In this document: in pieces, positions 27,901 to 36,809 of the stretch | Layout: each line of letters opens with the position of its first letter | Position numbering within the stretch: position 1 is the first letter of the stretch | Origin: Polydactylus sextarius | Lineage: Eukaryota; Chordata; Actinopteri; Polynemidae | Direction of reading: 5' to 3' | NCBI GenBank assembly: GCA_016801845.1 | Contig: CM028931.1 | Span: 6,779,563 to 6,843,562 of the forward strand | Length of the DNA: 64,000 bases | Made by a program: the position numbers and the translations under genes | Notes under the pieces: generated by a model | Databases searched by the model: none | Told to the model about the DNA's origin: nothing | The model's input: only the letters and a program-made list of their open reading frames with translations

Positions 27901-30900
27901 TGTGCTACTGTCACTTTCAGGATGATGACATTTTGATGGAGAGGAAAGTAAACAGAAGCAAAGATTTCAGATACTCTGACTAAAATCTCTTTTCTGAGTT
28001 CAGCAGCATAATCTATTCTTGCCACTTGTGCTATGAGAGCCTCTGGATGTTTTTCTCAACAATCAAGCCCAGACTTATTCAAAGTGCTCTTCAGTAATGC
28101 GTGACACCTCATGCTGTGTTGGAGAGGACTTTATTAAATAAAAATGTTTCCTCTAACAACTGTCCAGACAAGGTTAATGTGAAGAGTCACACTACTCATT
28201 TACAAAAGAGTGCTTCTCTGCAGTTCCCAGTTGTTGTCAACAAGTTTTTGTGTCTGACTAAACTCTAGAAGAAATTTAAGACACTTTCATGCACACACAT
28301 TCCCTGCCAAAATCCTGCACATTTAGCTACCATCACTGCTACCATCACCCACAGACACAGTGGCTTTTCAGAGGGTAAACTGATCAGGGATCACATAGAA
28401 ACTCCACTGTAAACATTCTACATCACATCATACTTCCAAACATCATTTATTTAAAATTATGGAAACTATTTATAACACAATGCAAACCATGCATGTCCCT
28501 GTGAATAAGCTGCAGTTACTCTGTGCTATGTTTTGTTTTTAAAGCATCTTTAAAGCCACATTGTGAGCTCAATACAGATCACCATGTTATACCACCAACT
28601 TGAGACGACAGGCCCCAACAGGTGACAACACTAGGTTTTGCATTTTTACATTCAGTGGCAGCACAACCAGACTCACAGAGGGAGATATCCACCAGAGATA
28701 GTCTACCAGAGAGATCTGTGAGAAATGATCAATATATGTTAAATTGACAAAAAAAAAATGGGAATGGAACCGCCAACACTCCAAAACAAGAGTACATATA
28801 TTTTACATTTGGAAAAGGGATACTAAAGAATACTGTTCAGTTGGTTGTGGTATACAACCTCATCACTAGATGGGGGATAATCTTACACAGTATCTCTTTA
28901 AGCCTGTTCACTATCCGTTTCACCGAAAACACAAAAAATTTACTGAGCAGATGGTTTGATTTTTGTTTTAATTTGAAATTTGTGTCTGACTCTATTCTGC
29001 AATCTTCATACAGTGATTTTCCCAGCCAGTTGAATAAAATTCACATTGTCCTGTTAAAGAAAATATATGTGCAAGAGATCACATTTGAGACATGTGCCCG
29101 TGTTTTATATTGCACTTGCTGGCTTAAAGCAAGAGGAGGCTCCATCTGGTCCTGATGTTGCTGTAAAACCTATTTTAGTAGCAGAGTATAAACTCACACA
29201 CACTTTATATCAATGCATATGAATGACAACAGGAATGTAGAGCAGCTGAGGTTAAAACAGAATCTGGATTTGTAAATTCACAACTTACAATAATAAATTT
29301 CAGCTTTATATTCATCTGATTTATACACAAATCATGATTATGTGAGCAAACTACAATCCATCAGAAAAAGCTGAGAAGTGCTGCAACTTATAGTGTCCAC
29401 ATGCATACATGTCTGCAGTAAAGGGGATAATAACTTGAAGCTGATGGAAGCCTATAAGACATGGCACTCGCTTTTTGTTTCCTGTCATACTCCAGTACCA
29501 ACAGTCTCCACTGTTGTAAAGCTGCTGCCAAGTATAAAAACATCCATTTGTTCAAGATTCAATATTCCCTTAGACACACACAATTATACAAGTACAACAG
29601 ACAGTGAAATATATCTTACTTATGTTCTGAAGACTGCAAAGTAGCCTAAAGTAAAATTAAACTGATCAGCAAAGCAAAAAAGTTGAACTCAGCTTTTAAC
29701 CCATCACACAGGTGAGCAGGGGGCAGCTATACAGCGCCTGGGGAGTGTATGTGCTACCTTTGCTTAAGGGTACCCCAGTGGAACCTTGGCAGTTGCTGGA
29801 TTCGAACATGTGACCTTCCGGACCCAAGTCCACTTCCACCACTGTCTATTAAACAATGCACAGCTTCACATTATGTAATATCTGCTGCAATATGTGTGAT
29901 ACCTTGAATGTTCACAGATGCTGACGATTTTAGATGCATTTTCAATTAAATTGTATTTATTTACAGTGATAGTAGACATAATCTGATTCTGAATCTAGTC
30001 TAAATATCTAGTATCTAATCTATACATACAGCGTGTGTGTGTGCGTTCAGCTATATTAACCTCTGCAGTAAAACAAGCATGACAGTGTATTGTATTGTGC
30101 CTGTTTTGTTCTCATGGGACACACACACTCAGCAGTGTGTTCCTGTGACCGAGCAGACTGTGATTACTCTGCTTAGTTCACCTAAGGAGACAACATCCAA
30201 TTCCCAGTGCCCTGACAGAAGAAACTGCATTGATTATGTGCAGTAAAAAATAAAGCAACCACAATAGTGCCAACTGTCACTCTGTAGTGTTTCTGGCCCC
30301 AGTTTGACTGTCGGTGCATATCCCCACAGGGCCATGTTGCAGGTTTCCTCTCTATTTACTTCCATCTGTGCTATTAAACCCTGGCTGCACTGGTGGTGCT
30401 GTTTATTCTGGCTACAACAAACACAGCTATCAGCTTGTCTCTGTCTCAGCTCGACCTCACTTGGCTGAGCAATTGAGCCTGTGAACATATCAAGACCTGT
30501 TCTGTGAGGAAAGATGAAAACAGCTTTTGTGAGGTGATAAAGTAACACGATGAAGCCATCTGTTGGTCCAGGCTACTGGATCAGTGTTTTTGATCCATGG
30601 AAAGACCATCCAGTCAGTTCCACAGTAACAGAGATTAGGTAGCAACCACAGTCAGAGGTGGGAAAGGCTTTATCGAACATGTGAAACACAACCCTTACAA
30701 CAGAGGAACAGAGTGTTTTTAAACCAAAAAACTTGCTGAAATCTTCATCTCTATCTTGTTGATATATATAGTGTACATAATTATGATTTTTTTTTTTTTT
30801 TCCCGGATGCAATAACTCTCCCCAGTCTAACAACCTCTGTGCATCTTTCCAGTCAGTCATAGCTTAGTGTTGAAACTCACACTCTCCTTTTTTCTTGTGG

Positions 30901-31084
30901 AGATTTATTTTCATGTTCAATAAGAAGCATTTGTTGACAATGTACTGTAGCTCTCTGAATGTGAAAGTGATTCATCAACTGTATTATTTTGTATAGCTAA
31001 TTTGCGTGTGTTAAGATTCTGACCTGCACCTCTGTCTCTGTCTGTGTCTCCAACAGTCTGAAGAATCAGATATGTGTTCACTGA
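4933..31084 (+). CDS. zmat4: zmat4 (zinc finger matrin-type 4), 3' portion of gene, four coding exons
   Basis: Gene-level entry. The exons are 4933-5089, 10854-11075, 17930-18026 and 31057-31084. They splice in frame (intron phases 1, 1 and 2 between them) to 167 codons plus a TGA stop. The product has three C-x2-C-x12-H-x5-H fingers of the U1/matrin type, with family hallmark stretches such as DKNKCCTLCNMSFTSAVV, RRDSDRYC and YHAHL.GSKHQ.NLKN as I remember them from vertebrate ZMAT4. The human protein is about 229 residues with four fingers, so roughly 60 N-terminal residues, including finger 1, lie upstream of this window. Proteins with U1-type fingers generally bind double-stranded or structured RNA and are often nuclear; for ZMAT4 itself the function is poorly known. 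Large introns fit the very large mammalian gene. Confidence in orthology is high; a zmat4a/zmat4b distinction cannot be made from sequence alone. Confidence 0.93.
8480..8950 (+). mobile_element. LINE endonuclease-region remnant
   Basis: Translation of 8485-8676 gives an endonuclease-like stretch, TIFRLDRARGSVGGGMFYVK, like the IPGY..FR.DR...GGGV.FYV block of L2/Rex/jockey-type LINEs. A second block in the 8785-8940 region reads TLMKQRDHALEILLK and then, in another frame, SLRNKVIKALRNAKANFF, the linker that precedes the reverse transcriptase. Stops and frameshifts separate the blocks, so this is a dead copy. The reverse transcriptase domain is not seen downstream. Confidence 0.8.
9365..9515 (+). 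mobile_element. LINE-like 3' tail fragment
   Basis: The sequence begins with a TTAGGGACCATCAACCTGTCC-like segment, then AAAATTAGCCTGTGGCTA, a T tract, and CGCTGTCCCTGTTTTGAATGAATAAA. This resembles the ends of fish non-LTR retrotransposons (a CCCTG..GAATAAAC terminus). It may or may not belong to the same insertion as the endonuclease remnant upstream. Confidence 0.5.
10854..11075 (+). CDS. zmat4: zmat4 coding exon with zinc finger 3
   Basis: This is a 222-base exon. The acceptor is TTTTTCTTCAG ending at 10853 and the donor GTAAGC starts at 11076. It encodes a Ser/Pro/Thr-rich linker of about 25 residues (SPSPVKTSPETSPMTSP), then the finger C-Q-L-C, twelve residues, H-Y-D-G-K-K-H, and then KKNAARADLLEQLGKTLDMGEMK. 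Both ends are phase 1 and the length is a multiple of three, so skipping it would delete finger 3 in frame. The Ser-Pro/Thr-Pro repeats in the linker are possible proline-directed phosphorylation sites (inference). Confidence 0.96.
12956..12987. repeat. (GT)n microsatellite
   Basis: A GT dinucleotide run of about 16 units. Confidence 0.97.
14834..14940. repeat. (TAGAA)n microsatellite with adjoining retroelement-like tail
   Basis: About twelve TAGAA units, with one variant unit, span 14834-14896. They are followed by CTTTACTGTCATTGTATTG and TTACAACGAAAATTGAGG. That flank is a familiar teleost repeat terminus (TTTATTGTCATTGTAC...ACAACGAAAT), so the microsatellite probably grew from the tail of a retroelement copy. 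Confidence 0.75.
17930..18026 (+). CDS. zmat4: zmat4 coding exon with zinc finger 4
   Basis: This is a 97-base exon with acceptor TTATTGCAG ending at 17929 and the consensus donor GTAAGT at 18027. It completes a Gly codon from the previous exon and encodes LKRSYTCDVC, then the finger C-D-V-C, twelve residues, H-L-Q-G-S-K-H, ending HQN plus two bases of an Asn codon. The two bases AA are completed by T at 31057. Reading straight into the intron instead gives Lys and an immediate TAA, because the donor itself supplies the stop. Confidence 0.95.
18281..18507 (+). mobile_element. tRNA-derived SINE with 16-bp target-site duplication
   Basis: The body 18297-18491 starts GGGCGCCCAGATAACTGAG, has an A-box-like TAACTGAGTGG (18308-18318) and a B-box-like GTTTGAATCC (18366-18375), then a pyrimidine-rich body and an A-rich tail. 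The 16 bases AAACACCACTCCTAGG at 18281-18296 recur exactly at 18492-18507, as expected for LINE-mediated insertion. The same family recurs inverted at about 39714-39887. Confidence 0.9.
18545..18625 (-). mobile_element. Fragment of a non-autonomous DNA element (GAATATAAGACAACC family)
   Basis: The stretch with GTCTTATAGTCAGGGTTGTC and CATATTCGGGTCG is, on the opposite strand, similar to segments at 39600-39660 and 40245-40330. The shared motif is CCTGAATATAAGACAACC. It lies just after the SINE in the last zmat4 intron. Confidence 0.55.
21176..21215. repeat. GT-rich imperfect microsatellite
   Basis: A short compound run of TGTGTG units with interruptions. Confidence 0.8.
22760..23180 (-). mobile_element. 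LINE fragment, linker and start of reverse transcriptase
   Basis: The minus-strand frame 23135-22776 stays open for 119 codons and aligns by eye with a fish jockey/L2-type polyprotein. A WRGTKCITDYNKKD block corresponds to the usual W.GI..ITDYK. LLPDTLNSYISFEY corresponds to LP..LN.FYARFE, and FSCRVFGDCAQHLSEVPKDIF corresponds to the GRVL..CA.QLA.VF.DIF segment. A deletion joins these blocks. No catalytic ADD box is in this fragment. Confidence 0.8.
25084..25305 (-). mobile_element. LINE reverse transcriptase fragment with degenerate catalytic box
   Basis: The minus-strand frame reads GYVLSPVLYTLYTHDRTPT and then NKFVDDTPVVGL, matching the G.VLSPLLYTLYTHDC...KFADDTTVVGL block of fish LINE reverse transcriptases. 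The FADD box has become FVDD (25159-25170). The fragment is short and isolated. On the minus strand it is out of order with the other fragment at 22.8-23.2 kb, so these are separate or rearranged insertions. Confidence 0.8.
27780..27821. repeat. (TG)n microsatellite, compound
   Basis: A TG run with one CA interruption, ending near TGCGCAC. It keeps more than one frame open, which explains an apparent 125-codon reading frame here. Confidence 0.95.
28815..28905 (+). repeat. Dispersed repeat, copy 1 (pair with 57750-57835)
   Basis: This shares TAAAGAATAC, TTCAGTTGGTTGTGGT, ACCTCA.CA.T.GATGGG and AATCTTACACAGTAT with 57750-57835 in the same orientation. The CTTACACA..GG end is typical of a common fish interspersed repeat. 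I do not assign the class. Confidence 0.7.
29689..29850 (+). repeat. Teleost dispersed repeat (GGGGGCAGCTAT..AACATGTGACCTTCCGG type)
   Basis: It contains CACACAGGTGAGCAGGGGGC, CAGCGCCTGGGGAG, CTTAAGGGTACCCCAGTGG and GATTCGAACATGTGACCTTC in that order. This order is recognisable from many fish introns (ordinary form GCAGCGCCCGGGGAGC...CTCAAGGGCACC...GAACC..CGACCTTCCG). Confidence 0.6.
31057..31084 (+). CDS. zmat4: zmat4 last coding exon (C-terminal tail and stop)
   Basis: A pyrimidine-rich tract and CAACAG (AG at 31055-31056) precede a short coding stretch that completes Asn and then reads LKNQICVH and TGA at 31082-31084. The NLKN match to the end of mammalian ZMAT4, in the exact phase needed, identifies this tiny coding segment. 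The tail continues past the mammalian end, which is NLKNK by memory, with QICVH. The exon continues into 3' UTR, whose end is not certain. Confidence 0.88.
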
Positions 31085-31843
31085 GCCTGGGACAAGGATA
31101 CAAACCAACCTCTGGATTGATGTCAGACAAGCTGTGGTCAGCTTGCCCTGCTTTTTCTGCCTCTACCCCGCTTCTGCTCTTCTCTACATCATTATCACAC
31201 CCCCACCCTCTATCTCACTCTCTCTCTCCTTCTCTGCCTTGCCTGTCACTCTCCCAGACCGCCCTAACCGGGGGGAAGGAAAAGGGTTTTTCTTTGTGAC
31301 ACTCCAACACTGCATCAGTTCTCACCTGTCAGTATACAGTGCATCGCTGGTCGCTCTTAAGCCATTGACCTATGACATTCCACTGCAGCTGTGTCCAGTG
31401 TTTGATCCACTGACAGTCACAGAGCATGAATGTGGATCTGACACATGGAAGCATTTCTAAAAATGCATGGACTTAAATTATTATTACTCTATTTTCCACA
31501 GGATGCTGAGAACTTTGAGTGGAACTTTGACTTGAAAACATGAGGGTTGTTTACTACTTTTTTGTTTGCTTTAACTTTAATGAAAGAGATCTTATTAACT
31601 TGAAATGAAATGAAAAAAAATGTATGAAAAAAAATGTTTTATTTGAAATGGTGGTCTTTGACTGTGATCTAACCCTCAGAATCTCACTGCATAAATGCTT
31701 TCAGTGGGGCTAAGTCCTGCTGAAAGGGGTTTGATGGCAATAATGATATTGTACATATACTTTAACCTGGTCAATTATTATTGACAGGACAATTACTCCT
31801 TAAACACAAGCCAGTGTCTGGGCTCTGGGACCACAGTAACATA
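31085..31843 (+). other. zmat4: zmat4 3' UTR, proximal part
   Basis: This sequence lies directly downstream of the stop codon. It includes a pyrimidine-rich stretch near 31140-31260 (CT-rich, with CCCCCACCC), which keeps several frames open by composition only. I find no canonical AATAAA before the mariner that begins at 31844. The nearest + strand AATAAA copies are at 32801-32806, inside the mariner, and at 33365-33370. The UTR end is therefore unknown, and the transcript may run through the transposon. Confidence 0.6.
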
Positions 31844-32865
31844 CAAGGGCCATTCAAAAAGTTCTAAGCCTCACCCAGAAGGAGTTGGAGAAATAAGACA
31901 GTTTGTCACTCTTTTTCAATATAGTCCGCCTTGACATCAACACACTTGGTCCAGCAATGCTCAAGCATTGCAATCCGATCACGGAGAAGGTGGAATCCTG
32001 TTCCTCCAAAAAATTCTCCACAGCACATATGACCTCACCATTGTTTCCAAAATGGTGACCACGCAGGTGGGATTTGAGTTTATTCACCAAGTCTGGTGAA
32101 TAAGGGGGATGGGGTAGCAATTCATTGTACTTCTTTTGAGGGGGAGAACCACAGTGTTTCCATTGTTTGATTTGACTTTTGATTCAGGTTCAAAGTGGTG
32201 AACCCAGGTTTCATCTTGAGTCACTAATCTGCAGTGGACATTCTCAGGGTCAGCCTGGAAGCGAGTCAGAAGTGTTCTGGAAATGTCAACCCTCTTCAGC
32301 TACTGCTCTGGCATCAACATTCTCGGGACCCATCTTGCAGACAGCTTGCTCATCTCCAAGATCTCAATTAAAACAGTGTGGACTGAACCAGAACTGATGC
32401 CTATAGACTTGGCTACATGCTGGACAGTAAGACGTCTGTCATCCAAAACCATGTGGTGAATGGCATCAACTTTTTCATCAGTGGTTGAGGTTTTTGGCCT
32501 TTGACCGAGGGTCATCTTCTGTGGTGTCCCTGCCCCACTTGAATTCTGCAGCCCACTTCTTCACAGTTGAATAGGACAATGAGTCTTCAGTGCGTGTCTG
32601 TACCATGTTCTTGTGTATTTCTTTGGGTGTCATACCTTTTTTTTTGCAGATATTTTGCTCAGGCCTGCTACTCAGGCCTCTGTTTTGTCCATTTTTGGAA
32701 TTTTCGCACATCTCTCACCTTTGCATGTGCCTCGTGTGCACAGAAATTAAGACAGAAATCTGAATTTGTTTTTCTAGCTTTATAAGAAGTGTGTTGCAAA
32801 AATAAAATTGTTCAGCTATGACTGTTTTTTCTGGGTGAGGCTTAGAACTTTTTGAACGACCCTCA
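31844..32865 (-). mobile_element. Mariner-type DNA transposon with both ends and TA target site
   Basis: The left end at 31844 (CAAGGGCCATTCAAAAAGTT...) and the right end at 32865 (reverse complement GAGGGTCGTTCAAAAAGTT...) are inverted repeats of about 36 bases. Each is flanked by TA (31842-31843 and 32866-32867), the Tc1/mariner target. The 1022-base element encodes a broken mariner transposase on the minus strand. It sits about 760 bases beyond the zmat4 stop codon, in opposite orientation to that gene. Confidence 0.93.
31854..32711 (-). pseudogene. Mariner transposase pseudogene, two catalytic Asp regions deleted
   Basis: Read from 32711 down, the N-terminal helix-turn-helix region (KKGMTPKEIHKNMV, YSTVKKWAAEFK, then EDDPRS) is followed by a frameshift near 32480-32515. 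The second helix-turn-helix part follows (DDRRLTVQHVAKSIGISSG to RWVPRML). The first catalytic Asp is present in TQDETWVHHFEPES (Asp codon 32213-32215). After QWKHCGSPPQKKY the frame jumps to LPHPPYSPDL near 32118-32128, so the HDNARPH-type block with the second Asp is missing. PDL then joins directly to VNKLKSHLRG, removing the APSDY block with the third Asp. The enzyme cannot be active. This DD34D mapping follows known Mos1 residues. Confidence 0.9.
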
Positions 32866-33385
32866 TAAATCAAACCAGTTGTAACCAAATCAAGAAAACA
32901 TGTATTTCTCAAACTTCCTCCATGTCTTGTACCCTTCTCCCCATGGCCCAGACGCCCAGCTCTCCCTGTGGAGTCCTGAGCTCTTGCAGAGGTGCCATCC
33001 TGTGGAGAAGTTAGGTCATTCTTTAACTTTGCAGGAAGACACATTTTGGGTACTTGTATCCACTCTCTTTTTCTGTCATTACCCAAAGCTTATAAATGTT
33101 TAAAGTGTTTTTCGTTAAATCAGACATTCCAGTCTCATAATCCACCTTCAGTCCAGTGACGTACTCCCGACCCAAGGGATGCAGTCATCATGCAGGTGCT
33201 AACTATCCTGGATGAAAGATTATTTTATCTCCAGTGAAATAGTTTAATTAACCTGACTCTCTAACAGGTGATATTTTTTGTTCCATGCTCCCAGACCTCA
33301 GCCATGTGGTGAGGACATTGTCATGAAGCCCAATGATGACGAAAACTCGACTACAGCTGACCAAAATAAAAGTTAGAATATGGTG

Positions 33386-33416
33386 TATTATTATTGTTAT
33401 TATTATTATTATTATG
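33386..33416. repeat. (TTA)n microsatellite
   Basis: About ten TTA-type units with one TTG interruption, just after the first AATAAA (33365-33370) beyond the mariner. Confidence 0.9.
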
Positions 33417-34669
33417 AAGAAGAAATGTTTTATTGCATAAAATGAAAAGGTTAATAAGACACAGTCCACTGTATGTGATTAGTGATATTTTTTTCTAGTT
33501 AATATTTTTCATTTCAATGTGGTCTTCATCTCAGGGAGGTGTAACTGCTTATTTTAGTGACACTTAACTCTGCTGTTGAGAATCTACTAAGTTCATTCCA
33601 CTAGCTTGGCAGAAAGTATTGGTAGATAACAGACTGAGCCATGAGTGTAATAGTTTCACTAACAGCATATTGTTACTGTGAAGCATTTTTAAATGATGAT
33701 TTAGTTTTATATACATCACTGGTTTCAGTGTTAGAACATCCCCATTTTCCCAGAATTTGAATAGCTGAAATATATTGAGGTGTCATCAAATTTTTGACCA
33801 GACACACACACACACATCTTATGTAGCATTCTTCTTTCTTACATGTTAAGTTAAGAAATTAATGATGTCGACTTTAAAGCCAGTATTGTATGAATGAGAA
33901 CTTGAGGAAAACTATACCTTCATAATGTGTCACTGTTGTGGATTAGATACATTTGTAATTGCTGTAATCTGTTTACAGTTCAAGTGATTTCTCCTGTCAC
34001 TTTTAAGTGCTGTGTCTTTTACAGAAGTGTGTTTATTCAAACTGTAGCTTTGACTCACAGTGTTGAAGCGTTTATTTTGCTGGAGATTTTTAATGTGGCG
34101 AAAGACCCAGAAAACAAACTGCAGCTGGCTGATGTCAGAGCCGCCAGCTGATGCGAGAGACACCACTATATACAATCTTAAAAACGATTTATAGAGATGT
34201 GTTTTTAGTATTGCAAATAAGACATGCACGTATGATTTGTTATTGCAAGAAAAAAAAAAAAAAAAAGAACTCCACTGAATTGCTTTGCTCAGCCTGAGTG
34301 AAAACATCTCTGTCAGCATTGCTCTGAATGAGTCATTTCTCCTTCATTACAGGACGTCCACCTCTCATACACCCTCTTGTCCCTTTGTGCTCTGGGTTAT
34401 GTGCTCTATTGTGTCTGATAAAAGGATTAAAGACACACACAACTACTGCATCCATTTTGTACTGTGTTGCTTTTATTGTGGCTTTTTTATCCCATTGTTT
34501 ACAGTAATTACACTGTTAATATCTGTGTCAATGCGGTTATTATAATTACTGTTATCAGTGCTGTTAATGTCCCAAACTGCAGTGTTAAGATGGAAAGAAA
34601 TTTACTGACATTTACACACTGATAGAACAGGGGTGGGGTAGGGGAGGGGGGGGGGGTTTAATTTAGGGG

Positions 34670-34760
34670 GACACTTTGACATACGGACTGGGGGAGCCGA
34701 GAATCAAACCACTGAGCTTCCAATTAGTGGACAACCCAAAAGATGAGTGTAGCTTTTCAG
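34670..34760 (+). repeat. Teleost dispersed repeat (GGACAC.TTGACA..GGAGCCGAGAATCAAACC), copy 1
   Basis: The order GGGGGACACTTTGACATACG, GACTGGGGGAGCCGAGAATC, CTTCCAATTAGTGGACAACC is a familiar fish repeat that normally follows CTTGCCCAAG. Diverged related pieces lie at about 34950-35040 and 59230-59320. Confidence 0.6.
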
Positions 34761-34949
34761 TATGTAAATGATGGTGTCCTCAACTCCCAGTCTTGAAGGC
34801 AAATTGAAGGAATGGTAAATGGGCATTTACATATCATTTTTCTAGTCTTATTGTGACTTAAGAAGAACTCAAAATGCCTGTCACTACATCTCACATTCAT
34901 CCTTTTGACACAGCGTGACTGTACATTGCACTTTCTAATTCAGCAATGG

Positions 34950-35040
34950 AACAGCAAGTTTCAGCTCTGGAGGAGCCAGGAATTGAATGACTGCCCTTCC
35001 AGTTAGTGGATGACCCACTAGATCTACTGAACCAAAGCCA
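34950..35040 (+). repeat. Same dispersed repeat, diverged copy 2
   Basis: The stretch GCTCTGGAGGAGCCAGGAAT followed by CTTCCAGTTAGTGGATGACCC parallels the copy at 34670-34760 in the same orientation, about 280 bases away. Confidence 0.5.
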
Positions 35041-36551
35041 CCATCAGCCTGAGGTGCTCCAGAACTGCTGGAGCACCTGACCTGACCTCAGAACAGGAAC
35101 TCCGGAAGTGCTCATGATGTGGAAAGCCAGGGTGTAGCATCTTTGGTGATGATGCAGGAGGTGTGCTATTAAAATCTTCTGCTGTGGTATATGTTATCAT
35201 ATATTATATCTCAATCTATTCATACACTAATAACTACATGGAAGTGTCTTAACAGAACAGTGAATTGAATATCTGAAATACTGAGGTTCAGCCATCTTAC
35301 TATTTAATTTAAGCATGATCCAAATACAATCACAGATATTAAAGAAAGTTTTATTTCCCAGCCAATGGTTAGTCCACTCATTACTTAAGCAATATAGACA
35401 ACAGTGTTCCACCATAAAGCAGGAGAAGTGAAAGAACAACAGAATATAAATGGGAGCACATCCCAAATAGTTTTGTACACAGGGAGGTATCAAAGGAAGG
35501 ATGCCAGAATAATTCTGAGGGATCTGCTGATGCTGTTAAAAACTTTAACACACCAAAACTTTAACTCATCAGTTTGCTGCTTTTTAAAACCAAGCCATCA
35601 ATAATGTTAGTACTGTTGCAATGAGAGTAAAGGCCTTGTTATGCAGTCACACTTGAGTAACATGTACATGAACTGATATGCATGTATACTGTTGATGTGG
35701 TTCCCAGAAATTGAATCATTCTACTTGAATCATGCAGTCAGAGTATCCCGGGAAGTTTGTGGGGGTTAAAGTGATTCAGTCCTGTATTTGAAAGAGGAGG
35801 AGGAGGAGGGCTAAAGACTCTGGTGAGGCAGGTTTGGGATCTTCCTTTTTCCAGCAGTTAGACCCTTACAAGTGAGCATCGCCAGTCAGGTTGTGTTATG
35901 ATTCAACAGAGGGATCCAAGTAAACTCCCGCAGACTGGGAAAAAGTAATAATAATAGGACTAACAAAAGGCACTGCACTCAAGTCAAAATAAAATACAAT
36001 AAAACTCTTGAGGCAGGAAGAAACCGGGCCAGGCTAGGTTGAGCGTGGACAGGATCTTAAAAAACAGCAGCAGGGACTGCGGTTGGGTAGAAAAAACAGG
36101 GTGTGTGAATACAAAGGCAAAAAAAACAGGAACAATCACAAATGTGGTCAAAAAAGGGAGCAAACACTATTCAGCCTTGACTGTCTTTACCATGAGGTGA
36201 AATGGAGCTTAGCGTTAGTTCTGGCAGGAGATGGAAGTTAACGCTAATGATAGCTCAGCTGTCAGCTCAGCCAAGCTCAGGCCAGCACATGTCAGCTGAC
36301 AGCTCAGCTGATTACTCACTTCGCTTTTGATTGGCGAGATACCAATAGAGCACCTTATTTAAATATGTCAAGCCAGCCTGCAATTCCTTTTCCTTGCCAG
36401 CCTTTGGAACCCACCTCCACCCCAGCTCCTTCTATTACATCCTAATCAGTTGATGAACATGTATTGGAGTTCTCATGTTTTAGTATTCATATGTAATTTA
36501 AGGTTCATCGAGCATCAAATAAGTCTATTTCCATTTCACCCCAAACAGTCA

Positions 36552-36720
36552 AGGCAGATGGTTGTCCATCCTGAATCTGGTTCTGCTGGAAGTTTCTTCC
36601 TGTTAGGGAGTTTTTCCTCTCCACCATCGCCAAGTGCTTGCTCACTGTGGAAATCGTTGGGTTTCTGTCATTTATAATGTAAGCACCCTAAGAAGTGTTT
36701 GTATGACCTGGCATATACAT
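36552..36720 (+). mobile_element. L2-type LINE 3' UTR fragment
   Basis: It contains TCTGGTTCTGCTGGAAGTTT, CTTCCTGTTAGGGAGTTTTT, CCTCTCCACCATCGCCAAGT, GCTTGCTC and GTTTGTATGACCTGGC, the standard 3' UTR of fish L2-like LINEs. A better copy lies at 60690-60873. The terminal CTATATAAATAAA part is absent here. Confidence 0.8.
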
Positions 36721-36809
36721 GACTAGACTTAGCTGTCGCATTTAAATCTTACAGTAGCTGGCAACATGACTGTAACCTGCCAGAGACTGTCTTGCTCCCT
36801 CCGCTGAGG

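Larger units (their letters stand above)
18027..31056 (+). other. zmat4 last intron
   Basis: This is a GT-AG intron of 13030 bases, the largest in the window. It contains a SINE with target-site duplication (18281-18507), a DNA-element fragment (about 18545-18625), LINE reverse-transcriptase fragments on the minus strand (about 22760-23180 and 25084-25305), GT-rich microsatellites (about 21176-21215 and 27780-27821), and fish dispersed repeats near 28815-28905 and 29689-29850. Confidence 0.8.
32868..36551. other. Non-coding stretch downstream of zmat4
   Basis: No gene is recognised. The stretch holds an AATAAA at 33365-33370, a TTA/ATT microsatellite (about 33386-33416), an A tract near 34250-34266, a G tract near 34643-34656, and dispersed-repeat pieces at about 34670-34760 and 34950-35040. 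From about 35780 to 36450 there is a more purine-rich block with an E-box cluster at 36256-36310. The segment may be the tail of an unclassified transposon, but I could not prove it. Confidence 0.6.

Noticed and set aside
27559..27936. 125-codon + strand open frame
   Set aside because: It is held open by a TG microsatellite that translates as a Cys-Val run; the flanks show no family resemblance.
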